Counted from the first letter of the stretch, positions 10,023-20,283 are shown. The stretch is 64,000 bases of DNA from Trichomonas vaginalis G3 (GCF_026262505.1 NC_067206.1:12582205-12646204); one strand, 5' to 3'. The notes: generated by a model not told the origin, from the sequence alone. Numbers and translations are program-made.

Positions 10023-11060
10023 GGGTGCACCCGTATGTACGTTTATTTGAGAGGAGGATTCCCCTCTCAATTTTGAGGGATTCGTTAGTTTATTTTCTCG
10101 ATGAATATGCAATAAAATTTGATTTTTACCTTATCAATATACTTCATATAATATACACATGTTCATGTAAAAACTTTTTTCCAAAATCCTCAGGAATTAA
10201 GGGATTTTTGAATTTTAAGAATTTTTTTCGAATTTTTTCGAAAAAAAAATATTTTCAGAACAGCCTTAACGGCTAAGATTTAGGAACAATGTTAAGTATC
10301 AAAAAGAAAGGAGGTCTGATATAGACAACATATATCGTTGAAGGTTGAAAAAATCTCTAATATTTGAGCCCAAAATTTCAAATTTTAATTTTTTGAAAAA
10401 AGAGGCCACCCGTATGTACGTTTATTTGAGAGGAGGAGAATTATATTTTTGAAAGGGTGAAACATTATGAATATGTTAATTATATAATAATATGTATTAT
10501 TATAAAAAAGAAATAATAAAGCACGTTAAAATTTTTCTTTCTTGATTTTTTACAAAATCTACTTAGAATTATGCAAAATATGACTAAATAATTATAAATT
10601 TCAAGTTAAATTTTAATTTTGATAAATAATTTAAATTTCAAAATATCAAGTTCAGTTCGATTATGTATGTAGTAATTCCTCAATAAAGTGCCAAAACCCT
10701 ATTAAAATATATGAACATTTTCAACATTTTAATGTTTTTATTTAAAAATTTGTTGGAATATGAGCTTCAAACAATTATTATGCAAATAAAAATAATTAAA
10801 TATATGTATTTATTCGTATTACAACCGTAGTAAGTCGATTCTTCCTTTCTTCTACTGAGGTTTGAATTTGATTTCGAATTGTAAAGAGATTCAAAGGGAA
10901 AATACTAGCGGATAAAAACTACCTCCATGAAAGGGTCATAATGGAGTCAAGTTGTATTTTTTGATATTTTTTGCTTTTCGAGCCTAAATAGGTAGCCAAG
11001 ATAATGCCTAAAAATAAGGTTCTAAATTCTGAAGTTTACATGATCCTCTCGTGTGCACCC
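10023..11060 (-). mobile_element. Non-autonomous TTAA element, copy 2 (inverted)
   Basis: It is the same 1,038-bp element as 4651-5688, in the opposite direction, between TTAA at 10019-10022 and 11061-11064. Length is identical and only a few differences are visible (for example CACCCG against CACTCG next to the end). The pair forms a 1-kb inverted repeat 4.3 kb apart, ideal for recombination or for assembly error. An open frame of 83 codons inside also exists in the other copy, but it has no protein-like features. Confidence 0.85.
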
Positions 11061-11143
11061 TTAAAGAAAAAGCAAGGAAATGAAGAAAAGATAAATGAAA
11101 AAATATTTAATAAGATGAAAATCAAAATTGAAGAAATGCAGCA

Positions 11144-11722
11144 TCACAATTTATATTCATCAGGCATATCACAGAATGATGTATCAAAAGTTTGAAACTC
11201 TTTAATGATATCTTCTGGGGGCGCTTCGAAAATGGGAAAAGCTCTGTTATGGAATTTTTCAAGCAATTCATTGTTGTTGCAGATGCGGATAGAGAACTTA
11301 CAATATACTTCTTGGTAGCTATAGTTAAAGAACTCCGCAAGTTGAACGAATTTCGTTCCTCTTTGCATAAATAAATCTAAGTCAAGGCCTTGGATTACCT
11401 TATTGAGGTTATTTCTTCCTTTAGTATACAGTTCCAAGATTGTCGTAGGACATATTGCATAGTAATTGCAGGGAAGCCAAATAATGCCACATTTTAAGCA
11501 TCTTCTTGGAATCAAAGAACCTTTAACGAAGCAATAGTCAAAAACTTTCTCCAAAAATGTAATGAATAGCTCCTTTTGGTTCTGACAACGACCTTTAATA
11601 AATAATGATTTCGTTTCCTTCTGAAGTTTAAGATATCCTTGAAGATCATCTTTCTTTTCACTTTCTGTTAGATGTTCACCCGATCGCCTAGACGTATATC
11701 TTCGGATGCTCTTGACTTGCAT
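11144..11722 (-). CDS. Probable IBD-like DNA-binding protein
   Basis: A 192-residue basic protein. The block CLKCGIIWLPCNYYAI followed by TTILELYTKGRNNLNKVIQG resembles the trichomonad initiator-binding domain (IBP39 family), in which a CGI-W core precedes a helix containing a K-S-I-N type motif. The preceding helical part (LFITFLEKVFDYCF) also fits. Proteins of this family bind promoter initiators in Trichomonas. The C-terminal 70 residues are unassigned. The start is the ATG at 11722. The stop lies about 80 bp from the end of the TTAA element. The assignment is from memory of the family pattern and is tentative. Confidence 0.45.
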   Translation of the reverse strand: MQVKSIRRYTSRRSGEHLTESEKKDDLQGYLKLQKETKSLFIKGRCQNQKELFITFLEKVFDYCFVKGSLIPRRCLKCGIIWLPCNYYAICPTTILELYTKGRNNLNKVIQGLDLDLFMQRGTKFVQLAEFFNYSYQEVYCKFSIRICNNNELLEKFHNRAFPIFEAPPEDIIKEFQTFDTSFCDMPDEYKL

Positions 11723-12595
11723 TAATTTTCTTCTTGTTGCTCTCTGATATTTACAAAAATTCTTTTTCAGAAGTATTCAAAATAAAATTTTTGCATTTTA
11801 ATTGTAAAAACATGAATAATAATATAAGTTAAAAATTTGTTCAAAATTTTGGTTTAATTGAAATGGATCCCGGGGAATTTTGAGAGGTCATCTTTTTCGG
11901 GCTTGAAGAATGTTATTCTAATAATGTATCTAAAGACAATTTTGCCATTTCCATCTTTAGGTGATTTTAAAAAAGGGCGGTTTTGTCATTTCACCTTAAT
12001 AAATGAATATTTGTTAATCGTTTTATATCTTGGCCACTTGTACTGACCTCAAATTTATCAGCTATGTTTGGTTTCGATGATTCTATAAAAATGGAAGAAA
12101 ATTAAATTCAATGAAACTGCTTATAAATGGTCTGCAAAGTTAACCATCAGAATTTGGAATAGAAATGTTTGATCGAGCACAAAACGACAAGTTTATACCT
12201 CAAAACCGAAATCATTATTGAGAAGAATTATTAATGCCAACCATATGAGCTTGAATTATGGAGCCCGTACCATAATCAAACCGAAATATATTCGATAGGA
12301 GTTTTCAGTTATAATAGATAAAAAACTGAATTTGAAAAAAATCTGAAATCTTGACACTAGAACAATTTATTGTATAGAAAAGTTATACATTGACAGAGTG
12401 CATATATTGTGTAGCATAATGATTATTTATCGTAAATATTGAAGGATTGTTCTTCATTGTTTCCTTAAATAAGTTAGCTTATTTAAATCTTTATGGTCAT
12501 ATCTTTATATTCGGATTACTTAAAAGCTAAAATCTTCCTCAGAGAACTTTGTGACCTTTAGAAAATTTTTGTCGGCTTTGGACAAAAAAATATAA
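11723..12595. other. Intergenic DNA
   Basis: These 870 bp separate a minus-strand gene from NIP7, so both promoters lie here. No gene or repeat is recognised; a 62-codon open frame at 11858-12046 is not convincing. A slightly GC-richer patch at 12040-12330 shows no clear open frame. Confidence 0.5.
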
Positions 12596-13138
12596 ATGCG
12601 TCCACTTACACAGAAAGAAGCCCAAATTTTCTTCGAAAAGCTTTCTAAGTTCATTGGAGATAATGGCAAAGCCCTTATCGAGCGTGAGGATGGCACATGG
12701 ATTTTTGCAATTCATAATAAGCGCGTATATTACATGAAAGAAGAACTCCTCAATCTTTGTAAACCATTTTCTTTCCCATTAATCCTTTCAGCAGGCATAT
12801 GCATGGGCAAATTCACAAAAACAGGCAGATTTTTCTTACAGATTACAGCATTACCAATTATCGCTCCTTACGCTCAGTATAAAGTTTGGCTCAAACAGTC
12901 CGCAGAACTTGGTTTCTTGTATGGCCAGCATATTCTTAACGAAGGTATCGAAACAATGACTGAAGGCACACCAAAGAACGTTGGTGTTGTCGTTTACAAT
13001 CATAATAACTTACCAATTGGTCTTGGTGTTGCTTTACAGGATTCTGTTCAACGCCGTTTGGCATCACCAACAATTATGGTAGTAGCACGCCAAGCAGATC
13101 TTGGTGAGTACCTTAGATCCGAATCTAATATTGCATAA
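12596..13138 (+). CDS. NIP7: 60S ribosome biogenesis protein NIP7
   Basis: A 180-residue protein, the same length as the human one, begins MRPLTQKEAQIFFEKLSKFI. It keeps the family blocks GTWIFAIHNKRVYYM, CMGKFTKTGRF, APYAQYKVWLK, FLYGQHIL and the C-terminal PUA domain (about residues 95-170) with NLPIGLGVA and RQADLGEYLR. NIP7 is needed for 27S pre-rRNA processing and 60S assembly in the nucleolus. The stop runs into TAAA, the trichomonad-type polyadenylation signal. Intact and intronless. Confidence 0.97.
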   Translation: MRPLTQKEAQIFFEKLSKFIGDNGKALIEREDGTWIFAIHNKRVYYMKEELLNLCKPFSFPLILSAGICMGKFTKTGRFFLQITALPIIAPYAQYKVWLKQSAELGFLYGQHILNEGIETMTEGTPKNVGVVVYNHNNLPIGLGVALQDSVQRRLASPTIMVVARQADLGEYLRSESNIA

Positions 13139-13235
13139 AGTATATATAGAGTTTGATTTTATAATGATTTTATAAAAGGTTTATTTATTTATTAAATTTC
13201 AAAAAAACAAAATAATTTTTTAATTAACAATAGTA

Positions 13236-13955
13236 TTACTCGGCATCTTCCTTTGGAGGCTCTGTAGAATCTTCGAAAATAATAATTCTATCCCTTATTT
13301 CCAAATATAAGGCAGAGTAACGAGCGAAAATGAACAAATTAACTAGGTATCCGAAGCATGATGATGTGTTAATTATAGAAGCATCTGTACATCCAAAAGA
13401 AATGTGAGAATAAATTAAATGAATGATAACAAGGAAAAGAAGAGAGCAATCTATAAGCCAAAATGCAGTAGATGGTGTGTAGAAGCATTTGTCGTTTGAT
13501 AAATCAAGTAATAAAAAGTAGATAACCATCGAAATTAAAAACGCAGAATAAAGAATTGTATTAAGTACTTGAAAATGTTGAAAATCAAATATCGTGAGAG
13601 CAAGAATTGAAAAATTAGATGTCATATTAATTACTGTTAGAATGTTTTTGAAAATTGATTTCGGAATAATTGGGGCTCTTTCAAAGACGCCCAAAGTAAA
13701 TTCTAAACCTTTGTAGTTGGCAATAAAGAAGCCAAACGCAACTACAATGAATAAAATCGGATAGATTGACGTACTTATTAGAATTTGCGGTGGATAATAA
13801 ACGCCTTCCCATGTTTTTAAGGAAGAGAGCCTCAATAATGGTGGTACTCCTGTTGCCAATATTGGGGCTAATCCGCCGGCACCAAAATATATCAAACTCA
13901 TAATTTCAAATAAAAGTGACAAGAAATAGGAAGTTATATGAGCGAAATTCGGCAT
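13236..13955 (-). CDS. Multi-pass membrane protein
   Basis: A 239-residue protein with about six hydrophobic segments (roughly residues 5-25, 58-80, 103-123, 132-150, 167-187 and 203-222) and a charged C-terminal tail ending PPKEDAE. The size, the number of segments and a GAGG motif after the first segment are loosely like the FRAG1/DRAM/Sfk1 family, but I cannot confirm this. The start is the ATG at 13955; the codon before it is TTG. It converges with NIP7, with 97 bp between the stops. Confidence 0.6.
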   Translation of the reverse strand: MPNFAHITSYFLSLLFEIMSLIYFGAGGLAPILATGVPPLLRLSSLKTWEGVYYPPQILISTSIYPILFIVVAFGFFIANYKGLEFTLGVFERAPIIPKSIFKNILTVINMTSNFSILALTIFDFQHFQVLNTILYSAFLISMVIYFLLLDLSNDKCFYTPSTAFWLIDCSLLFLVIIHLIYSHISFGCTDASIINTSSCFGYLVNLFIFARYSALYLEIRDRIIIFEDSTEPPKEDAE

Positions 13956-14988
13956 CAATTTGACATATTCACACTTTGAATGAATGAGAATATTGGAGAG
14001 CTTGTTGATCCTTTTCTGTATTTGAGATAAATAGAAACATTAACGAAAATTGAAAAAATTGAATTCAAATATCAATGAATAAATTATGAGTGATCAGTTT
14101 CGTTATGCCTAAATACGTGAATTCTCATCACCTTGAGATGAATAAGGTTAGAAATATGTGAGATCATCATCGAATGTAAGCTTATTATAATATGACTTTA
14201 AACTTGCTTTAAAAATGAGATTTTTCTGTCAGTTTAGGCAAAATCTGGGAATAATTTGTTTCAATGCTCTAGTTTGAAAACAAATTTTTTAATTTGAATG
14301 AATATGGGTAAAATTTTGATGAAATTGTCAATATTTGTCCACATCATATATTATTTTGTTATGTATATTTTCCAAAAAAATTATGAATTTTAAAAAATAA
14401 AGATAAAAATTGTTAGAATTATTATTAAAAAGAAGAAAATAAAATATTTTTGGAAAATTTCAAATGTACAAATATAACTTATATTATAAGTTAAATAAAT
14501 TTTATCATCAAATTCTTATTTTTCTTGTTTATTCATGAAATTTCGATTCCGATTTACATCATAGAGTGGATATGTTACAATTACATATAGCTACTCATAT
14601 TTACTATATATATGAGAAACTAAATGAGATGAATTGCAATGTATTTATCAAATTCCACAAATCGAATTCATCCATATTCATACCAAAGCTATATTTTATG
14701 TAAAGATATATTTTAATAACTACTATATTGCTCAAAAAGTCTGATTATGGTCAGTACATTTAACGAGATAACGAGATAAGATTATTTTAGATAATTAGCC
14801 TGATAGATAATTTTTAATCGTTTTCGATTCAAATTTCTTGTTGAAATTCAAATTCAAAAAAAAATCCAAAAGAAACATGAAAAATATATTCAGAATTGGA
14901 AGTGCCGAATGTTCCTTGCACTCAGTCCAAGCAGCTAAATGAAAATTTTTCGAAAAGTGAATGCAAACAAACAAATTTTTATCATAAA
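13956..14988. other. Divergent intergenic region
   Basis: About 1 kb of AT-rich DNA separates the membrane-protein gene and the E2 gene, which diverge. I see no gene or repeat. A weak palindrome (catatttactatatatatgag) lies near 14600. Confidence 0.5.
14982..14986 (+). promoter_or_regulatory. Initiator-like TCATA
   Basis: TATCATAAA sits directly before the chosen ATG and fits the trichomonad initiator pattern TCAYW. Its A at 14984 as the first transcribed base would give a 5-nt leader, normal for this group. It supports the start at 14989 rather than the longer in-frame start at 14896. Confidence 0.6.
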
Positions 14989-16023
14989 ATGAGTTTCAAT
15001 GCTAATAACACTACTATCAAGAGACTTCTCTCAGAAATGAGGAAGCTTCAATCCGAACCAGATCCATCATTTGTAGCAGGACCAGTTTCGGATGATGATC
15101 TCTTTGTTTGGCATTTTACAATTAAGGGAACTCCTGATTCTCCATTTCAAGGAGGCATCTACCATGGAAAAATAGTTTTCCCACATAATTATCCTATTAC
15201 TCCACCAGATATTTACTTCTTTACTCCAAATGGAAGATTTGAAACTAACAAGAAACTTTGCTTATCATTCACTTCTTACCATCCAGAATCCTGGAATCCA
15301 GGTTGGGATGTTAGAACAGTTCTTACATCAGTTATCGCTTTCATGCCAACAAAAGCTGAAGGTGCTATCGGCGGCTACGACGCTCCTGATGCTGATCGCA
15401 AGAAACTCGCTATAGAGAGCCGTTCTTGGAAGTGCAAGGAATGCAGCCTTCACTTGGATCCAGATGATTTACCAACTGATAAACCAGTTGAAGAGAAACC
15501 TGCGGAAAACCAAGAAGTAACAGATGAAAATACTCATCAAGAAGAAGCGCAACCAGTTGAAACACCAGTAAATACAGAACCAGAACAACCAGAAATCAAA
15601 GAGGAAGTTGAAGCTCCACATGTAGAAGAAACAAATACCGAAGACCAAACCGCTACAGAAGAACAAAATGTTGATGAAGGAAAACTCGAAAATAATCAAA
15701 TTACGGAAAATGAACCTCAAAAATTGGAAGAAATTCCAGAAGATGAGGGCAAAGTCGAACTAGATTTCGCACAGCTTGCTGACGCAAATGAAGAAGCACC
15801 ACAACCCCATGCAGAAGAACAAAATCAACCAAATCCAGTAAAGCCTGCACAGGAAAAGCAAGAAAATGCAGACGGAATTAATTTCGAGACCCTTAAGTCG
15901 GGAACAATCAGTAAGAAAGGTTCATTTTACCCTTGCCTCGATATCCCAATCTTAATTGTCTTTATATTGATGATTTTCTTAATTCTCAACTCTTACTCCA
16001 AGCATAATTTGTTACAATTCTAA
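14989..16023 (+). CDS. Tail-anchored ubiquitin-conjugating enzyme (UBE2J/Ubc6 type)
   Basis: A 344-residue protein. The UBC fold spans about residues 5-145, with FQGGIYHGKIVFPHNYPITPPD and the active-site region LCLSFTSYHPESWNPGW typical of the UBE2J/Ubc6 branch, where the Cys follows KK-L. A long acidic, Pro- and Glu-rich linker follows (about 165-310). A single membrane segment IPILIVFILMIFLIL near the C-terminus makes it tail-anchored. These E2s act in ER-associated degradation, transferring ubiquitin to Hrd1/Doa10-type substrates. The MSFNANN start matches the family and follows an initiator motif. The linker is longer than usual. Confidence 0.93.
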   Translation: MSFNANNTTIKRLLSEMRKLQSEPDPSFVAGPVSDDDLFVWHFTIKGTPDSPFQGGIYHGKIVFPHNYPITPPDIYFFTPNGRFETNKKLCLSFTSYHPESWNPGWDVRTVLTSVIAFMPTKAEGAIGGYDAPDADRKKLAIESRSWKCKECSLHLDPDDLPTDKPVEEKPAENQEVTDENTHQEEAQPVETPVNTEPEQPEIKEEVEAPHVEETNTEDQTATEEQNVDEGKLENNQITENEPQKLEEIPEDEGKVELDFAQLADANEEAPQPHAEEQNQPNPVKPAQEKQENADGINFETLKSGTISKKGSFYPCLDIPILIVFILMIFLILNSYSKHNLLQF

Positions 16024-16313
16024 TGTTTTAATTCAATATCGAATTTATTACTAAAAAAAAACCTTTTGTTTTTCTTCAATAACTGATGATTTCATTCTTT
16101 TTAAGATATACATTTTATAACTCAACAATTCATTCCTTTGATTTCAATTTGATTTTGAAATCTTCATCAAATCGATCTCATTTGAAAGGGACTGCAACAA
16201 TTACCATATCTTAGAAGCGTATATGACCATTATAGAATAATTGGCTTCATCTCTTTCAAATTTCAAAAATTTTGTAAATTTTTGATCGGTATTGTAAACT
16301 CTCAAGATTTTTG

Positions 16314-17126
16314 ATGTCTGACTTGATTATTGACATACAAGGTGTTATTTTCAATGGTGATGAATTAATAAATGGCGCCAAAGAATTCATTGATCATTTA
16401 ATTTCCGAGAAAAAGCATATATTACTCGTTTCAAATTCAACTCGTCTTACAACAAAACAGACATTGGCTAAACTTACATCAGCTGGAATCAACATTCCAG
16501 AATCTAATGTAATCACCGGCGAAAAGATTCTTATTAATGCATTAAAACATGAAAATGTCAAACACATATTATTATTAGGTACAGATGAGCTTTGCGCTGA
16601 AGTATTAGCAGCAGGCATCCAAGTTGATAAGAGCACAGCTCTTCCTTCATCTCATTCCGAACTTTATAAACTCAATGACAAAGTTGATGCAGTTGTCGTT
16701 GCAGAAGACCTTTCATACAATTATGCACATGCTTCTATTGTTGCACGCTACGTATTAGAGAACAAAGCTAAGTTCTTCTGTTTAGGATTCGATAGAATCT
16801 TTCCAGGAGGCGGAAAGAACTTCATTCCAGGCGCTCTTACATTATCTGCCCCAGCAGAAACAGCATCATACGTTGCTCCAGCTATAATTGGAAAGCCAAA
16901 CGTTGATTCTTTCATTAATTTGATTCCAAACCACAAAACAACTAAATATGTTGTTATTGGTGATAATACAGAGACTGATATTGCATTTGCCAATAAGTTA
17001 GGATGGAAATCTGTCTTAGTTTACTCAGGAGTTACATCTAAATCAGATTCTGTCAAAGAAGAGAACAAACCAACACTTGCTGTTGATAATTTATCAGAAT
17101 TGACAACCAAATTGGCTACTTTATAA
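16314..17126 (+). CDS. HAD-superfamily phosphatase-like protein (HDHD2/LHPP branch)
   Basis: A 270-residue protein of the NagD-type HAD family. Motif I is DIQGVIF (residues 6-12), motif II VSNSTR, the Lys motif GKPN and motif IV VIGDNTETDIAFANKLGWKS, with a C2-type cap between. In most family members motif I is DxD; here the second Asp, the general acid/base, is Gln. HDHD2 and LHPP carry similar substitutions (DLNG, DISG), so activity may be low or altered. The start is the ATG at 16314; the preceding codon is TTG. The next gene converges on it with 71 bp between stops. Confidence 0.88.
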   Translation: MSDLIIDIQGVIFNGDELINGAKEFIDHLISEKKHILLVSNSTRLTTKQTLAKLTSAGINIPESNVITGEKILINALKHENVKHILLLGTDELCAEVLAAGIQVDKSTALPSSHSELYKLNDKVDAVVVAEDLSYNYAHASIVARYVLENKAKFFCLGFDRIFPGGGKNFIPGALTLSAPAETASYVAPAIIGKPNVDSFINLIPNHKTTKYVVIGDNTETDIAFANKLGWKSVLVYSGVTSKSDSVKEENKPTLAVDNLSELTTKLATL

Positions 17127-17197
17127 TTTTTATATAATTTTCTATCTTTTTTTTAAATAAAATTTGAAATTAAAACAACTTTACATATTTTATTATA

Positions 17198-17743
17198 TTA
17201 CTTGGCAAGGAATTTATCATATATAGCGCGCGACATAGCAACACTTGATTCTGGCCTTAAAGGCCCAATAATTTCTTTCATCTGTTCCTTAACATCTTTT
17301 TCAATGCATTTAGGTATTTGATCTGATACAAGGTTTTCGAAATAAATATCTGGATGAATTCCTGGGATCTGATTAAATAAAAGCCAAATTGCAGAGAATA
17401 AAGAGACTTCTTTCCCAGTAATTCCGAATAAAGCCATTGCTTTGTTTAATTCTGCTTGAACACAATCGTTTGTAAACAGTAAATCGAAAATAATATAAAC
17501 GATAACGAACTTATATTCAGGTTTGAAATTATCCTGCATGCACGTATGACAGATTTCCATAAATAAAGTAAATGTTAATCCGATTTCATCATAATCCTCG
17601 TCGCCTTTGAAAAATCCAACTTCTTCTAAGGATTTTATTACAAGATCATGAAGTGGAATTGGCTGATAGTCTGTTGTTATCCTTTCTAAACAGGAAACCC
17701 AGGCTTTTGCAAGTTCAAACGTACCTTCATATAATTCCACCAT
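17198..17743 (-). CDS. Unknown conserved-looking protein, 181 residues
   Basis: A soluble, mostly helical acidic protein starts MVELYEGTFELAKAW. The middle is hydrophobic-rich but not membrane-like (FVIVYIIFDLLFTNDCVQ). There is no motif, signal or repeat that I recognise. Codon use and composition are like the neighbouring genes, and the frame is uninterrupted with a clear ATG, so it is very probably real. It converges with the HAD gene, and the two stops are 71 bp apart. Confidence 0.7.
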   Translation of the reverse strand: MVELYEGTFELAKAWVSCLERITTDYQPIPLHDLVIKSLEEVGFFKGDEDYDEIGLTFTLFMEICHTCMQDNFKPEYKFVIVYIIFDLLFTNDCVQAELNKAMALFGITGKEVSLFSAIWLLFNQIPGIHPDIYFENLVSDQIPKCIEKDVKEQMKEIIGPLRPESSVAMSRAIYDKFLAK

Positions 17744-18476
17744 TTTTTAATTTTTTTGTAAAATTTTGAAAATTGGATTTCTTCTGTTCTTGCTGATATT
17801 TGAGATATGTTTAGAGGCAAAAATCCGATATAATAGTTATCAAGTCTTTATGAAAATATCAAATCATCAAATTGCTTTTAATTATTTTAATATTTTAGTC
17901 ATATTTTCATCAAAATTCATTTTTAATATCATTTAAGATTGTTTGAGAATGGAAAATTTTGTTCCATTGTTATTTGGAAACTAGCTATGCCATATCAAAT
18001 CAGTCCAAAAAGAAAAATTAAAACAAAATATTATCAAATCTCAAATTTTATAAGATAACATTAATTTAAACGAATATTCCCAATAAGCTTAAGAAGGACA
18101 TGAGCAAAATCTACATTTTAAAAATTTATTTTTATTCCGAAATTAATTAAGAATACACAAGATAGTGTCTAAGTGACATATGAATAAAAATGCTTAAGTT
18201 TAGTATAACTTTATATATAAGTTGATGTTTCAACTAAATTGAACAATACATTGAGATTTTTTTTTGGATTTGTTTTAAAAGCATAACTATATTAACAGCA
18301 GAATTCCATTAGTATGTTAAGTATAATACTATGCGTTCATGCAAAAATATGCATTCAAATATGGATTGAATGGAATTTTCATTGGTATCATTAAAACTAT
18401 TACAATGTTCCATATTGTAGTTCTATGGGATATCATTATGGTCGATTGTGGAGAAAGAATTGGTAAATTATTTTTG
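17744..18476. other. Intergenic DNA
   Basis: About 730 bp of AT-rich DNA lie upstream of the 181-residue gene and downstream of the RRM gene, which point the same way. No gene or repeat is recognised. Confidence 0.5.
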
Positions 18477-19193
18477 TTATTTCGAAAATTGAATTGTTAA
18501 ATGATGATTTTCAATTTCAAATCCATTTAACTCTTGTATAGCCACAGCAGACTGCTCTTCTGTCTTGTATTCAACAAAAGCGATTGTCTGCTTTCCAGGT
18601 AAAGTACGAACTTCGACAAACCCAGGAAACTGACCAAATAGGAAATCAAGAACTGCTTTGTCTGTATTTTCTGGAATATTTTGAATGAAAAGGATTTTGT
18701 TTGGTGCTTGAAGTGTAACCTTTGGTGTTTCTTCGACAATTTCTTGAGAAATCTTCTGAACAAGAGGTCTAACCATTTCAGTAACCTCTTCATCATCACC
18801 ACCCATGTCAATATCCCAGTGATAAGGAATTGGTCCAGTAGTTAATTTTCGTACTTCATTATCTTGAATTATTTCCTTTCTTCTACCATAAGAATTGTAT
18901 GTACCATTGAGTTTTAGAGTGTTTATGTTCCGTTTTTTAGCAAATTGAATACTAATTGGAGTGGAAAATATGTAAATTCCGTTTAAATCCCGTTTTGCAT
19001 TAATTGCACTTTCTATATTTTGATATGTAACCCATGCCTGTCCGCGTTTTTTAATTGCCTTGCTTGCTGATATATCAATTATTTGTCCATATGGTGAAAA
19101 GTAGGCAAATACGTGCAAGATTAATTGATTAATGCTGACATTATCATTGATCCTTTTAATATATAAAGTATTTGAAACTTGCTCTGTTGACAT
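18477..19193 (-). CDS. U1A/U2B''-type spliceosomal RNA-binding protein (SNF)
   Basis: A 238-residue protein with two RRMs in U1A/U2B'' arrangement. RRM1 (about 8-88) has NTLYIKRINDNV, then YGQIIDISASKAIKKRGQAW, the diagnostic U1A/U2B'' RNP1 region, and ends in IQFAKK. RRM2 (about 165-238) has KILFIQNIPE and AFVEYKTEEQSAVAIQELNG. The proteins bind stem-loops of U1 or U2 snRNA; a single protein may serve both, as SNF does in flies. Its presence fits a genome that still splices a few introns. The start is the ATG at 19193. Confidence 0.9.
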   Translation of the reverse strand: MSTEQVSNTLYIKRINDNVSINQLILHVFAYFSPYGQIIDISASKAIKKRGQAWVTYQNIESAINAKRDLNGIYIFSTPISIQFAKKRNINTLKLNGTYNSYGRRKEIIQDNEVRKLTTGPIPYHWDIDMGGDDEEVTEMVRPLVQKISQEIVEETPKVTLQAPNKILFIQNIPENTDKAVLDFLFGQFPGFVEVRTLPGKQTIAFVEYKTEEQSAVAIQELNGFEIENHHLTIQFSK

Positions 19194-19354
19194 TTGAAAC
19201 TTCAGAAAAATTCAATTTGAAAAAATGAACATTCGAAGGTTTTGCTTATAAGTATCATCATACAGACAGAATAAATTATTGGAATTTTATAATCTATTGA
19301 TGAAAATCTAAAAAACAAAAAATTTATCTAAAATAGAAAGAACAAAACTTTATA

Positions 19355-19613
19355 TTACATGGTAAAAAATAACCGCAAAAACAACATATAAATATATGAA
19401 GCCGATACAGGCTTATAATTGAAGGACAACAATAGGATATGTAATAAAGCCGAACCAACATCCCAAAACGGATAAACATATGTAACAATATTAGGCCAAG
19501 TGACTAAGAAGGTAACCAACCATGGTGAACTGTTAATCCGGTAAATAATTATATATTAACGGTAGATAACTAAAGAGCTCATTTTCGATGGTAACACTAA
19601 ATAGAGCTAACAT
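19355..19613 (-). pseudogene. Possible broken small membrane-protein gene
   Basis: Between the RRM gene and the 98-residue gene lies a patch richer in GC than its surroundings that is partly open on the minus strand. An ATG at 19613 opens 25 codons (MLALFSVTIENELF and onward). A second frame then stays open for about 67 codons to a TAA at 19355-19357, with a hydrophobic, Trp- and Pro-containing sequence (SPWLVTFLVTWPNIV, then DVGSALLHILLLSF). The two frames overlap near 19535, so one frameshift or an unusual intron would be needed. No trichomonad intron signals are seen. It may be a decayed gene or chance. Confidence 0.3.
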
Positions 19614-19623
19614 CTAACAACCT

Positions 19624-19920
19624 TCATGGCATAGCCTCAGTTGATATATCTGTAATGTCATCAACATTATTTTGCTTTAAGGCTTTTTGGTATACATCCC
19701 AGAAGACCACCATTACTAATGATGACATGAGGGTTCCAACAATCGAAACAACCGTACAGACAGTTGCTGGTAGGACGTTAGAGAAGGTAGAAATTCCGAG
19801 AAGAACAAAACCAATGCAAATTATAGCGTAGATATATATCCATGGGTTACGTAAGTACGGGTCCTTCTTCTCTTCATTCTCAACGTATGATCGAACGAAG
19901 GCCTCGTAGTTCTGGTTCAT
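19624..19920 (-). CDS. Small membrane protein with two membrane segments
   Basis: A 98-residue protein. A charged N-terminus (ENEEKKDPYLRNPW) precedes two hydrophobic segments, IYIYAIICIGFVLLGI (about 28-45) and a second at about 50-74, and then a short polar tail. An initiator-like TTCATTAG lies directly upstream of the ATG (A at 19925, a 5-nt leader), which supports expression. The family is not recognised; the size and the PYLRNPW stretch suggest a small organelle or ER membrane subunit, but this is a guess. Confidence 0.65.
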   Translation of the reverse strand: MNQNYEAFVRSYVENEEKKDPYLRNPWIYIYAIICIGFVLLGISTFSNVLPATVCTVVSIVGTLMSSLVMVVFWDVYQKALKQNNVDDITDISTEAMP

Positions 19921-20251
19921 CTAATGAAAAAAATATTTTTTTCCCTAAAAATAATCAGAACTTATTCAATTAGCGATCATTTCAATTTCAAATGATCCAA
20001 ATTTTGTTTGAGTTTTATCTAAAAATTAATTATAGGGGAGAAGCTTCCTAAACTTTTTAATCCCATAAATATGGTCATTATCTGGAATAAAGAGTTAAGC
20101 GTCATATGTCACTTTTTGTACTAAGGAAACATCGACTTTATGCGTTATGACTTTTCGATGAGGAAACAAGTGTTCACGTATTATAAACTTCCTTATTCCA
20201 ATAAACCGACCCTAAACATAATTAATTCTAAGCATGATAATGGTCTCTTTT

Positions 20252-20283
20252 CTATGATAACCAAATCAATTTGGTTATCATAG
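20252..20283. repeat. Palindrome inside the terminal repeat
   Basis: CTATGATAACCAAAT and its reverse complement face each other with two bases between, a 15-bp stem. The same palindrome is in the right repeat near 21546-21577, with the centre CA changed to TG as expected for an inverted copy. It may be a transposase-binding or cruciform site. Confidence 0.7.

Noticed and set aside
14896-14988. Longer N-terminus for the UBE2J-type E2
   Set aside because: The first 31 residues are unlike the family, and an initiator motif lies directly before the internal ATG.
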